A DNA stretch of 64,000 nucleotides from Opitutus sp. GTDB lineage: Bacteria; Verrucomicrobiota; Verrucomicrobiia; Opitutales; Opitutaceae. The DNA is taken from the NCBI GenBank assembly GCA_013821985.1, contig PNJQ01000007.1:1-64000 (forward strand), given 5' to 3'. The notes under the pieces were generated by a model. It was not told where the DNA came from. It worked only from the letters and a program-made list of their open reading frames with translations, and made no database searches. The position numbers were made by a program, and so were the translations under genes. The first letter of the stretch is position 1. Every line of letters starts with the position of its first letter. Of the stretch, positions 52,416 through 60,784 are shown in pieces.

Positions 52416-53463
52416 AACTTCGTCCACTTCCTCCGGCGCGACGCTCACCGCGGCCCGCCCCGTCTCCCCTGTTCCGCCGCGCCTCGGTTTTGCCGGGGTT
52501 GGCTGGATTGGCCGCAATCGCCTCGAAGCCATTGCGCACGCGCAGGCCGGCGAAGTCGCCGCGGTGTTCGATCCGGTCGTCGAAGCCGCGGCCGGCATCC
52601 AGCGCACGTGGCCTGACGTGCAGTGCGTCGGCAACTTCGACGAGTTGCTCGCGCTGCCGCTCGATGGCATTGTGATTGCCACGCCGAACATGTTGCACGC
52701 GGAGCAGACGATCGCGGCGTTGCGCAGCGGCAAGGCGGTGTTTTGCCAGAAGCCGCTCGCGCGCACCGGACGCGAGACGCGCGATGTGGTCGCCGCGGCG
52801 CGGGCGGCCGATCGGCTGCTGCACGTCGATCTCTCGTATCGTTTCCACACCGGCATGCAGCGCATTCGCGACCTCGTGGCGTCCGGCCGACTCGGCCGCA
52901 TTTACGCGGTCGAAGCGTGTTTTCACAATGCCTACGGGCCGGACAAGCCGTGGTTCTACGACTCGCGGCTCTCGGGCGGCGGCTGTCTGCTCGATCTCGG
53001 CATTCACCTGATCGACCTCGCGCTGTGGTGCCTCGATTTTCCCTCGGTGAAAAGCGCGTGCGGTCACCTGAATTGCCGCGGCGCGCTGGTGCGGCGGGAC
53101 TCGGGCGCGGTCGAGGATTACGCGGCCGCGCAACTTTCGCTGGCGAACGGCGCAAGCGTGCAACTCGCGTGTTCGTGGCGCGCGCCGGCAGGCTGCGACG
53201 CGCAGATCGGCGTGACGTTTTTCGGCACGGAGGGCGGCGCGTCGTTTCAGAATGTCGGCGGTTCGTTCTACGATTTTCGCGCGGAGCATTTCCTGCCCGA
53301 TCGCTCGCGCCGCTTGCTCTCCGAGCCACCGGATGCCTGGGGTGGCCGCGCCGCCGTCGCGTGGGCGCGGCAACTCGCGGACGACGCGGGCTTCGATCCG
53401 CAAATCGCGCAGCTCAGCGCCGTGGCAGAAACGATCGATCGCATTTACGGACGCAGCGCATGA
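52408..53463 (+). CDS. Gfo/Idh/MocA-family oxidoreductase
   Basis: This NAD(P)-dependent enzyme has 351 residues. The N-terminal Rossmann fold starts with LGFAGVGWIGRNRLEAI (about 26-42), the conserved Lys is in CQKPLARTG, and the substrate domain carries GGCLLDLGIHLIDLALW. The family includes myo-inositol 2-dehydrogenases and enzymes acting on amino or keto sugars. The cluster makes myo-inositol phosphate, so action on a cyclitol is attractive. Its stop overlaps the next ATG by 4 nt. Confidence 0.88.
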   Translation: MIETSSTSSGATLTAARPVSPVPPRLGFAGVGWIGRNRLEAIAHAQAGEVAAVFDPVVEAAAGIQRTWPDVQCVGNFDELLALPLDGIVIATPNMLHAEQTIAALRSGKAVFCQKPLARTGRETRDVVAAARAADRLLHVDLSYRFHTGMQRIRDLVASGRLGRIYAVEACFHNAYGPDKPWFYDSRLSGGGCLLDLGIHLIDLALWCLDFPSVKSACGHLNCRGALVRRDSGAVEDYAAAQLSLANGASVQLACSWRAPAGCDAQIGVTFFGTEGGASFQNVGGSFYDFRAEHFLPDRSRRLLSEPPDAWGGRAAVAWARQLADDAGFDPQIAQLSAVAETIDRIYGRSA

Positions 53464-54584
53464 CTCCACCCGCACCTCAGCGCATCCTGATGACCACCGA
53501 CGCGGTCGGCGGCGTGTGGCATTATACGCTGGAGCTGTGCGCAGGACTCGGCGCGCACGGTGTCGAGGTGGTGCTCGCGTCGATGGGACCGCGGCCGTCG
53601 GAGGCGCAACGCGCCGCCGCGCGCGCGCTCGGCAACGTCACACTCGTGGAAAGCGATTTTCGCCTCGAGTGGATGCCGGCGCCGTGGGACGACGTGCAGC
53701 GCGCCGGCGAGTGGCTGCTGCAACTCGAGTCGGACTACGCGCCCGATCTCGTGCACCTCAACGGCTACGTTCACGCCGCGTTGCCGTGGCGCGTGCCGGT
53801 GCTCGTCGTCGGGCACTCGTGTGTGTTCTCATGGTGGGAAGCGACGCACGGGACTGCGCCGCCGACCGAGTGGAGCGAGTATCGCGCGCGGGTGCAGGCG
53901 GGCTTGCAGGCGGCGGATCGCGTCGTTGCCCCAAGCCACGCGATGCTTGCGGCACTCGAGCGGCATTACGGCGCGTTGCGCCGGGCGGAAGTGATCGCGA
54001 ACGGGCGCAATCCCGCACAATTCAGTCGCGGCCTGAAGAAGCCGTCGGTTCTCTGCGTGGGCCGGTTGTGGGATGAAGCGAAAAACGCGCGGGTGCTCGC
54101 GGAGATCGCACCGCGTCTGCACTGGCCGGTGGAACTCGCCGGCGACACGACGGCACCGCACGGCATCACGGACAGGCCCGACTTTCCGAATGTCGCCTTG
54201 CTCGGCCCGTGTTCGCCGGCACGCGTGCGGGCGTTGCTCGCGCAGGCCTCGATCTACGCGCTCCCGGCGCGTTACGAGCCGTTCGGGCTGTCGGTCCTCG
54301 AGGCGGCGCTTTCCGGCTGCGCTCTCGTGCTGGGCGATCTCCCAAGCCTGCGCGAGAATTGGGACGGCGCGGCGGTATTTGTCGCCCCCGACGATGCCGA
54401 CGGACTCGTCCGCGAACTCGCCTGGCTGATTGGTCGGCCGGAGGCGGCGAATCTTTGGGCGCAGCGCGCGCGTGAACGGGCGGCCGAGTTTTCCGCCGTG
54501 CGCATGGTCACAAATTATCTTGCGGCTTACGCCGACTGTCTCACGCCGCGCGCCGCGGCCCAGGTCGAAAGCATTCCGGCATGA
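53460..54584 (+). CDS. GT4-type glycosyltransferase
   Basis: This GT-B enzyme of 374 residues starts with ILMTTDAVGGVWHYTLELCAGL. The hinge-proximal SVLCVGRLWDEAKN and the donor-binding C-terminus with LPARYEPFGLSVLEAALSGC are typical of retaining GT4 enzymes (EX7E motif E-PFGLSVLE). It is cytoplasmic. It lies between the oxidoreductase and a CgeB-type gene with 4-nt overlaps on both sides, implying stoichiometric expression. Confidence 0.9.
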   Translation: MTPPAPQRILMTTDAVGGVWHYTLELCAGLGAHGVEVVLASMGPRPSEAQRAAARALGNVTLVESDFRLEWMPAPWDDVQRAGEWLLQLESDYAPDLVHLNGYVHAALPWRVPVLVVGHSCVFSWWEATHGTAPPTEWSEYRARVQAGLQAADRVVAPSHAMLAALERHYGALRRAEVIANGRNPAQFSRGLKKPSVLCVGRLWDEAKNARVLAEIAPRLHWPVELAGDTTAPHGITDRPDFPNVALLGPCSPARVRALLAQASIYALPARYEPFGLSVLEAALSGCALVLGDLPSLRENWDGAAVFVAPDDADGLVRELAWLIGRPEAANLWAQRARERAAEFSAVRMVTNYLAAYADCLTPRAAAQVESIPA

Positions 54585-55747
54585 AGATCCGACTTTTTTA
54601 TCACTCGCTTGTCTCCGACTGGAATCACGGCAACGCGCACTTCCTGCGCGGCGTCGCGAGCGAATTGGTCGCGCGCCGTCACGATGTCGTGACTTACGAG
54701 CCGCGCGACAGTTGGAGTGCAACGAACCTGGTGGCGGAGCACGGCCGCGCACCCTTGCGGAAGTGGCGCGAGGTTTATCCGCGGCTGAAGTCCGTGCGCT
54801 ATGATGCGTCGAAAGTGAACTATGAGCGGCTGGTGCGCGGCACCGACCTCGTGATCGTCCACGAGTGGAATCCCCCCGAGTTGGTCGGTGCGCTTGGGGC
54901 TTTGCGGCGCAAGCACGGCTTTGTGCTGCTCTATCACGACACGCATCACCGCCTGATCACGGAAACGTCCGCGATGCACGCCTGCGACCTCAGCGCTTAC
55001 GACGGCGTGCTCGCTTACGGCGAAGTGTTGCGCCGCATCTACGTGACGGAGCGCGGTGTCCGACGGGCGTGGACCTGGCATGAGGCGGCGGACACGCGGG
55101 TGTTCAAGCCGCTCGCCGGCGTCGAGCCAGGTGGCGACCTGGTTTGGATCGGCAACTGGGGTGACGACGAGCGCTCCGAGGAATTGCGCGAGTTCCTGAT
55201 CGAGCCGGTGAAAAAACTCGGCCTGAAGGCGCGGGTTTATGGCGTGCGCTATCCGGAACATGCGCGCGCGCAACTCGCCGAAGCCGGCATCGAGTATGCG
55301 GGCTGGTTGCCGAATTTCGAAGTGCCGCAGGTCTTCGCGCAGTTCAAAGTCACGGTCCACGTGCCGCGCCGGCCCTATGTGAGGGCCTTGCCCGGCATCC
55401 CGACGATCCGTCCGTTCGAGGCTCTGGCGTGCGGCATTCCGCTCGTGTGTTCGCCCTGGCGCGACACCGAGCACCTGTTCACGCCCGGCAAGGATTTCCG
55501 CATCGCTCGCGACGGCGCGCAAATGGTGCGGCAACTGCAGGCGCTGCTCGGCGATGAGCGCAAGCGGCGCGCGCAGGTGAGGCACGGATTGAAAACGGTC
55601 CGCGCGCGGCACACCTGCGCGCGTCGCGTCGAGGAACTGCTCGCGATCCACCGGCAGGTGCTCGCCGAGCGGAAGGCGGTCGTCGTGCCGGCCGCACGCC
55701 TGTTCCGCCGCAAGCCCGCCGCCGCGCACGAAGCCACGGCGGGTTAA
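54581..55747 (+). CDS. CgeB-family glycosyltransferase-like protein (B)
   Basis: This protein of 388 residues has the DUF3880-type N-terminus (FYHSLVSDWNHGNAHFLRGV) and the C-terminal glycosyl-transferase-1-like part with GIPTIRPFEALACGIPLVCS, followed by a basic tail. An acidic pair in LLYHDTHHRL lies in the centre. It is more divergent from the A, C and D copies than they are from each other. It ends the first plus-strand block; a 190-nt gap with two stem-loop repeats follows. Confidence 0.85.
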   Translation: MKIRLFYHSLVSDWNHGNAHFLRGVASELVARRHDVVTYEPRDSWSATNLVAEHGRAPLRKWREVYPRLKSVRYDASKVNYERLVRGTDLVIVHEWNPPELVGALGALRRKHGFVLLYHDTHHRLITETSAMHACDLSAYDGVLAYGEVLRRIYVTERGVRRAWTWHEAADTRVFKPLAGVEPGGDLVWIGNWGDDERSEELREFLIEPVKKLGLKARVYGVRYPEHARAQLAEAGIEYAGWLPNFEVPQVFAQFKVTVHVPRRPYVRALPGIPTIRPFEALACGIPLVCSPWRDTEHLFTPGKDFRIARDGAQMVRQLQALLGDERKRRAQVRHGLKTVRARHTCARRVEELLAIHRQVLAERKAVVVPAARLFRRKPAAAHEATAG

Positions 55748-55811
55748 CGCGCCGAAATTTGCCATGACTGTTGAAATTAGAACCAGGGATATCGCCCGCG
55801 CCGGAGCTCTT

Positions 55812-55835
55812 GACGCGCAGAGGGACCTGCGCGTC
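55812..55835. repeat. 24-nt stem-loop repeat, copy 2 (inverted)
   Basis: The 7-bp stem GACGCGC with GCGCGTC encloses AGAGGGACCT, the reverse complement of the family loop AGGTCCCTCT. It is 31 nt from copy 3 in opposite orientation. Confidence 0.65.
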
Positions 55836-55866
55836 CACCTTTTGCGCGTGGAAAGCTGGCAGGGTG

Positions 55867-55890
55867 GGCGGGCAGGTCCCTCTGCCCGCC
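55867..55890. repeat. 24-nt stem-loop repeat, copy 3
   Basis: The stem GGCGGGC with GCCCGCC encloses the loop AGGTCCCTCT. The 20 nt starting GGTGGGCGGGC are identical to copy 1 at 45593. Confidence 0.65.
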
Positions 55891-55939
55891 AGGCGGCGTG
55901 CGTCAGCGAACATAAGTGGTCCCCCATCTTCTCGCTCCC

Positions 55940-57067
55940 ATGAACATCGCCTTTTTCGGTTCGAGCCTGGTGTCCGCCTACTGGAATGGTGCGGCGACCT
56001 ACTATCGCGGCATCATCCGGGCACTCGCGGAGCGCGGCCACCGCGTGACGTTCTTCGAGCCCGACGCCTATGAACGGCAACAGCACCGCGATATCGCCGA
56101 TCCGTCGTGGGCGACCGACGTCGTTTTCCCGGCGACGGAGGAAGCGGCGCGTCGCGCCGTGGAAAGCGCGCGCGGTGCCGACTTCGTGATCAAGTGCAGC
56201 GGCGTCGGCGTGTTCGACGAGTTGCTCGAGGAAGCGGTGCTGCAATTGCAAAGCACGCGCACGCTCGTCGCGTTTTGGGACGTCGATGCGCCGGCGACGC
56301 TCGAGCGCGTGCAGAATAATCCGCTCGATCCGTTCCTGGCGTTGATCCCGCGCTACGACCTTGTCCTCACCTATGGTGGCGGCCAGCCGGTGATCGATGC
56401 TTACGAGGCGCTGGGCGCGCTCGAGTGCGTGCCGATCTATAACGCGCTGGACCCGGTGACACATCATCCGGTGCGGCCGGACGCGCGGTTCGCGTGCGAT
56501 CTGGCCTTCCTCGGCAACCGTCTGCCGGACCGCGAGCAGCGCGTGGAGGAATTTTTTCTCGCGGCGGCGCAGGCGCGGCCGGAGCGGCGGTTTCTGCTCG
56601 GCGGAAGCGGGTGGGGCGACAAGGCGCTGCCGCCGAACGTGCGCTATGCGGGGCATGTTTTCACCGCCGACCACAACGCCTTCAATTGCACGCCGCGCGC
56701 GGTGCTCAACATCAACCGCCAATCGATGGCGCGCTACGGCTTTTCGCCTCCCACGCGCGTGTTCGAGGTCGCCGGAGCCGGAGCGTGCCTCATCACCGAC
56801 GCGTGGGAAGGCGTGGAGCTGTTCCTCGAGCCGGGCGCGGAAGTGCTCGTCGCGCACGATGCCGCTGAAGTCGCCGCGCACCTTGACGGCCTCACGCGAG
56901 AGCGCGCCGTGGCGATCGGCCGCGCGGCGTTGCGACGGGTGTTGAGCAAGCACACCTACGCGCATCGGGCTGCGCAGTTCGACGAGTTGCTCGGGCGGAG
57001 GATGCAACCGCGGACGGCGACGCCAGCGACGGCGGCAGGCAACACGAGCGAAAAACCCTGGTTATGA
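55940..57067 (+). CDS. CgeB-family glycosyltransferase-like protein (C)
   Basis: This protein of 375 residues has the N-terminus IAFFGSSLVSAYWNGAATYYRG, the central ALIPRYDLVLTYGGG and the C-terminal RYGFSPPTRVFEVAGAGACL, followed by LITDAWEGVELF. This is the CgeB layout with a GT-B fold and no membrane segment. The ATG at 55940 precedes the first strand; an upstream GTG-containing extension is less likely. The stop overlaps the next gene's ATG by 4 nt. Confidence 0.87.
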   Translation: MNIAFFGSSLVSAYWNGAATYYRGIIRALAERGHRVTFFEPDAYERQQHRDIADPSWATDVVFPATEEAARRAVESARGADFVIKCSGVGVFDELLEEAVLQLQSTRTLVAFWDVDAPATLERVQNNPLDPFLALIPRYDLVLTYGGGQPVIDAYEALGALECVPIYNALDPVTHHPVRPDARFACDLAFLGNRLPDREQRVEEFFLAAAQARPERRFLLGGSGWGDKALPPNVRYAGHVFTADHNAFNCTPRAVLNINRQSMARYGFSPPTRVFEVAGAGACLITDAWEGVELFLEPGAEVLVAHDAAEVAAHLDGLTRERAVAIGRAALRRVLSKHTYAHRAAQFDELLGRRMQPRTATPATAAGNTSEKPWL

Positions 57068-58185
57068 AAATCGTCATTCTCGGACTTTCGATCACGTCGT
57101 CGTGGGGAAACGGCCACGCGACCACCTATCGCGGTCTCGTGCGCGAACTGGCGGCCCGCGGACACGACGTGCTGTTCCTTGAGCGGGACGTGCCGTGGTA
57201 TGCGGACAACCGCGATGCACCGCGCCTCGCGGCGGGCGCGGTGGCGCTTTACCGTTCGTTCGCCGAGTTGAAGCGCCGCCATGGGCGCGACGTGCGGGAG
57301 GCCGACGCGGTGATCGTCGGTTCATTCGTGCCCGAAGGCATTGCGGTCGGTGAATGGGTGCTGGGCGCGGCGCGGGGCGTGACGGCGTTCTACGACATCG
57401 ACACGCCCGTGACGCTCGCGGCATTGGAGGGCGGGCGCTGCGAGTATCTCTCGCGCGAACTGGTGCGCCGCTACGACGTGTATCTCTCGTTCACGGGCGG
57501 TCCGACGCTGCGGCGGATCGAGCGCGAGTTCGGATCGCCGTGCGCGCGGGCGCTGTATTGCTCGGTCGATCTCGCGCACTATTTCCCTGAACGGCGCGAG
57601 CCGCGCTGGGATCTCGGTTATCTCGGGACGTTCAGTGAGGATCGTCAGCCGACGCTGGAGCGCCTGCTCGTCTCGCCCGCGCAACGCTGGCCGGAGGGAC
57701 GGTTCATCATCGCGGGTCCGCAGTATCCGCGCGGCATCGCGTGGCCGCGCAATGTGCGCCGCGTGCAACACCTCGCGCCGGACCGGCACCGTCGATTCTA
57801 CAACGAGCAGCGCTTCACGCTCAACGTGACGCGCGCGAACATGATCGCCGCCGGCTATTCTCCGAGCGTGCGCTTGTTCGAGGCGGCGGCGTGCGGCACG
57901 CCGATCATCAGCGATTACTGGCCGGGGCTGGAGGAGCTGTTTCTGCCCGGACGCGAGGTGTTGCTCGGGCGGACTTCGGGCGAGGTGCTGTCGTATCTGC
58001 GCGAGCTCTCGGCGGAGGACGCACGCGCAATCGGTGAGGCGGCGCGCGAGAAAGTCATGACGGCGCACACCGCGGCACACCGCGCGGCGGAGTTGGAAAA
58101 ACATCTCGACGCCGTCGCGAACCATTCGCATCCCGAGGAAAACGGGGAGAACGCGACGGAGTATGCGGGGAGGGCCACCGGATGA
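57064..58185 (+). CDS. CgeB-family glycosyltransferase-like protein (D)
   Basis: This protein of 373 residues is a close paralogue of copy A at 48766: ILGLSITSSWGNGHATTYRG, YDVYLSFTGGPTLRRIEREFG and GYSPSVRLFEAAACGTPIIS align along the whole length. The two copies lie on opposite strands at the two sides of the cluster core, so a duplication is likely. It ends with a Glu/Asn-rich tail and overlaps the methyltransferase start by 4 nt. Confidence 0.88.
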   Translation: MKIVILGLSITSSWGNGHATTYRGLVRELAARGHDVLFLERDVPWYADNRDAPRLAAGAVALYRSFAELKRRHGRDVREADAVIVGSFVPEGIAVGEWVLGAARGVTAFYDIDTPVTLAALEGGRCEYLSRELVRRYDVYLSFTGGPTLRRIEREFGSPCARALYCSVDLAHYFPERREPRWDLGYLGTFSEDRQPTLERLLVSPAQRWPEGRFIIAGPQYPRGIAWPRNVRRVQHLAPDRHRRFYNEQRFTLNVTRANMIAAGYSPSVRLFEAAACGTPIISDYWPGLEELFLPGREVLLGRTSGEVLSYLRELSAEDARAIGEAAREKVMTAHTAAHRAAELEKHLDAVANHSHPEENGENATEYAGRATG

Positions 58186-59003
58186 GCGCGGCGCCGCTCA
58201 TGGATTTTTCGCGCACGCGCGCCGGCGGGCTGGCGGCCGAGGGTGCGGCGCTCGGGCCGTGGTTTCACAACCTGCACCTGCCGGATGGTTCGCAGACGGC
58301 GCCGGATCATCCGCTGGGCGATTTTCCGGCTTTCAAGTGGCGGGAGCTCGCGCCGCATTTGCCGGAAGATCTGACTGGATGGCGCGCGTTGGATATCGGG
58401 TGCAACGCGGGATTTTACTCGTTCGAACTGGCGCGGCGAGGCGCGCACGTGGTGGCGATGGATCGCGAGGACTTGTTTCTCGCGCAGGCGAGATGGGCAA
58501 AGCGGCACTTCGCGTTCGGTGAGCGCATCGAGTTGCGCCGCGGGCAGGTTTACGACGTGGCGCATTGGGGCGAAACCTTCGACGTCGTGCTGTTTCTCGG
58601 CGTGTTCTACCATCTGCGTTATCCGCTGCTCGCGCTGGATATACTCGCGGGGTGCGTGAGGCGGAAGCTGGTTTTCCAAACGCTGACCATGCCCGGAATG
58701 GAAGTCGTCGAGCCGCCGGACGATGCGGATTTCAACGATCGCGCACGACTGCTCGAGCCCGGCTGGCCAAAAATGGCGTTCATCGAGAAGAAGCTCGCGG
58801 GCGACGCGACGAATTGGTGGGCGGCGAACCACGCGGGCGTCGAGGCGATGCTGCGATCGACCGGCTTGCGGGTCGCGGCGCGGCCGGGACACGAAATGTA
58901 TGTGTGCGAACCCGCGGACGCGGCCGGCGTGGGCGCCGCGCGGACGTGGGACGACGACGAGTTGCGGGCTGCCACGGGCAGGCGAATGCAGGGAGGTGCG
59001 TGA
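58182..59003 (+). CDS. SAM-dependent methyltransferase (TIGR04290/Rta_06860-like)
   Basis: This class I methyltransferase has 273 residues. The SAM-binding motif is ALDIGCNAGFYSFELARRGA (about 68-87), followed by VVAMDRED and VLFLGVFYHLRYPLLAL. The N-terminal part (WFHNLHLPDGSQTAPDHPLGDFP) resembles the Rta_06860-type methyltransferases (TIGR04290), which I recall as neighbours of CgeB-type glycosyltransferases. It would methylate a sugar or cyclitol hydroxyl. The stop shares one base with the next ATG (TGATG). Confidence 0.85.
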   Translation: MSAAPLMDFSRTRAGGLAAEGAALGPWFHNLHLPDGSQTAPDHPLGDFPAFKWRELAPHLPEDLTGWRALDIGCNAGFYSFELARRGAHVVAMDREDLFLAQARWAKRHFAFGERIELRRGQVYDVAHWGETFDVVLFLGVFYHLRYPLLALDILAGCVRRKLVFQTLTMPGMEVVEPPDDADFNDRARLLEPGWPKMAFIEKKLAGDATNWWAANHAGVEAMLRSTGLRVAARPGHEMYVCEPADAAGVGAARTWDDDELRAATGRRMQGGA

Positions 59004-60784
59004 TGAGCTCAGCGGCCGCAAGCTCGCGGGGGCGCCTGCGCCGGGCGCTCGCGTTCGCCCGGCCGTTTCGCGGCGCGATCGTCGTCATCAGTGTGCTGAC
59101 CGTCATCGTCGCGGCGATGAACGCGGCGGAGCCGCTCGTGATGAAGGAAATCTTTGACGAGTTCGGGAGCAGCCGGCGCGCGCCCGCGTTGATGAAAATG
59201 GTGGCAGTGCTCGCCACCCTCGCGCTGTTGCGCGAAGTCGGGGGAAGCATTTCGACGTGGCTGACCTGGCGCGTGCGGCTCGGCATTCACTTCATTTTGC
59301 TCGAGAGCACGGTGGGCAAATTGCACCGCATGCCGTTGCGCATCCAGCGGAGCGAGGGCGTGGGTGCAATCATGACGAAGCTCGATCGCAGCATCCAAAG
59401 CCTGATCGGCACGCTGACGCAGTTGATCTTCGGCACCTTTCCCGCGCTGATCTATCTCATGATGGCGATCTTCGTGGTCGTGCGGATGGATTGGCGGCTG
59501 GCGGTGATCGTGCTGCTGTTCACGCCCCTGCCGGCGATCGCGGCGGCGATCGCGTCGCCCGAGCAGATGCGGCGCGAGGCGACGTTGCTCGACCGGTGGT
59601 CGAAGATCTACTCGCGGTTCAACGAGGTGTTGTCGGGCATCGTGACGGTGCGGAGCTTTGCGATGGAGGACGTGGAGCAAAAGCGGTTCTTGAAGGATGT
59701 ATCGGCCGCGAACGACGTCGTGGTGCGCGGCGTGCGGCTCGACAGCGGTTTTTCGGCGGCGAGCAATCTCGTCATCGCCGCCGCGCGCATCGCGGCGGTG
59801 TATGCCGGCGGCATGTTTATCGTGCGCGGCGAAATCACCGTCGGCACGCTCGTGGCGTTGCTCGGTTACATCGGCGGATTGTTCGGGCCGGTGCAGAGTC
59901 TCACGGGCATTTATCAAACCGTGCAGCGGGCGAACGCGGCGTTGAAGGAAGTATTCACGATTCTCGACGAGCCCGAGCACCTCGCCGACGATCCCGGCGC
60001 GGTTGAATTGCACGAGACGCGCGGCGAGGTGGAATTCGAGCGCGTGAGCTTTCACTATGAAGGCGCGACGCGGCCGTTGATCACGGAGCTGTCGCTCAAG
60101 GTCGAACCGGGCGAGACGGTGGCGGTGGTCGGGCCGAGCGGCTCGGGCAAGACGACGCTGATGGCGCTGTTGATGCGGTTCTACGATCCGGTGAGCGGCG
60201 CGGTGAAGATCGACGGGCAGAATCTGCGGCGCTTCAAGCAGAGCTCGGTGCGGCGGCACATCGGCGTCGTGCTGCAGGACCCGCTGCTCTTCAACGACAC
60301 GATCCGCAACAACATCGTTTACGGCAAACCCGGCGCGTCGATGGAGGAAGTGGAGGCGGCCGCGCGCGCGGCGCACGCGCACGAGTTCATCCGGCGGTTG
60401 CCGCAGGGTTACGAGACGCCGGTGGGCGAACGCGGCACGTTGCTCTCCGTCGGCGAGCGCCAGCGCGTGACGATCGCGCGCGCACTGATCAAGGACCCGC
60501 GCATCGTGGTGCTCGACGAGGCGACGTCCTCGCTCGACGCAGAATCCGAGGCGCTCGTGCAGGAGGCGCTCGACCGGTTGCTGGAAGGGCGGACGACGTT
60601 CGTCATCGCGCACCGGCTGGCGACCGTGGTGAACGCGGACCGCATCATCGTGTTGAAAGACGGGCGGATCGCGGAGGCGGGCCCGCATCGGGAGCTGTTG
60701 CGGCAAGGCGGCTACTACGCGGAACTGGTGCGGCGACAGACCGCCGGGCTGATCGAAAACGAAGGCGAGCCGCTGGCGGCGTGA
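59003..60784 (+). CDS. ABC transporter, fused membrane and ATPase domains (MsbA-type exporter)
   Basis: This half-transporter of 593 residues has six membrane helices in the first ~330 residues, then an ATPase domain with Walker A VVGPSGSGKTT (about 375), Q-loop VLQDPLLFND, signature LLSVGERQRVTIARAL (about 479), Walker B IVVLDEATSSLDAE and H-loop IAHRL. The signature reads LSVGE rather than the common LSGGQ. As a homodimer it probably exports the lipid-linked or free product of the cluster. A GGGAGG ribosome site precedes ATG 59003. It is the last gene of the plus-strand string. Confidence 0.92.
   Translation: MSSAAASSRGRLRRALAFARPFRGAIVVISVLTVIVAAMNAAEPLVMKEIFDEFGSSRRAPALMKMVAVLATLALLREVGGSISTWLTWRVRLGIHFILLESTVGKLHRMPLRIQRSEGVGAIMTKLDRSIQSLIGTLTQLIFGTFPALIYLMMAIFVVVRMDWRLAVIVLLFTPLPAIAAAIASPEQMRREATLLDRWSKIYSRFNEVLSGIVTVRSFAMEDVEQKRFLKDVSAANDVVVRGVRLDSGFSAASNLVIAAARIAAVYAGGMFIVRGEITVGTLVALLGYIGGLFGPVQSLTGIYQTVQRANAALKEVFTILDEPEHLADDPGAVELHETRGEVEFERVSFHYEGATRPLITELSLKVEPGETVAVVGPSGSGKTTLMALLMRFYDPVSGAVKIDGQNLRRFKQSSVRRHIGVVLQDPLLFNDTIRNNIVYGKPGASMEEVEAAARAAHAHEFIRRLPQGYETPVGERGTLLSVGERQRVTIARALIKDPRIVVLDEATSSLDAESEALVQEALDRLLEGRTTFVIAHRLATVVNADRIIVLKDGRIAEAGPHRELLRQGGYYAELVRRQTAGLIENEGEPLAA

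Noticed and set aside
58565-59002. N-terminal extension of the ABC transporter
   Set aside because: It runs through the methyltransferase gene in another frame; a good ribosome site precedes ATG 59003.
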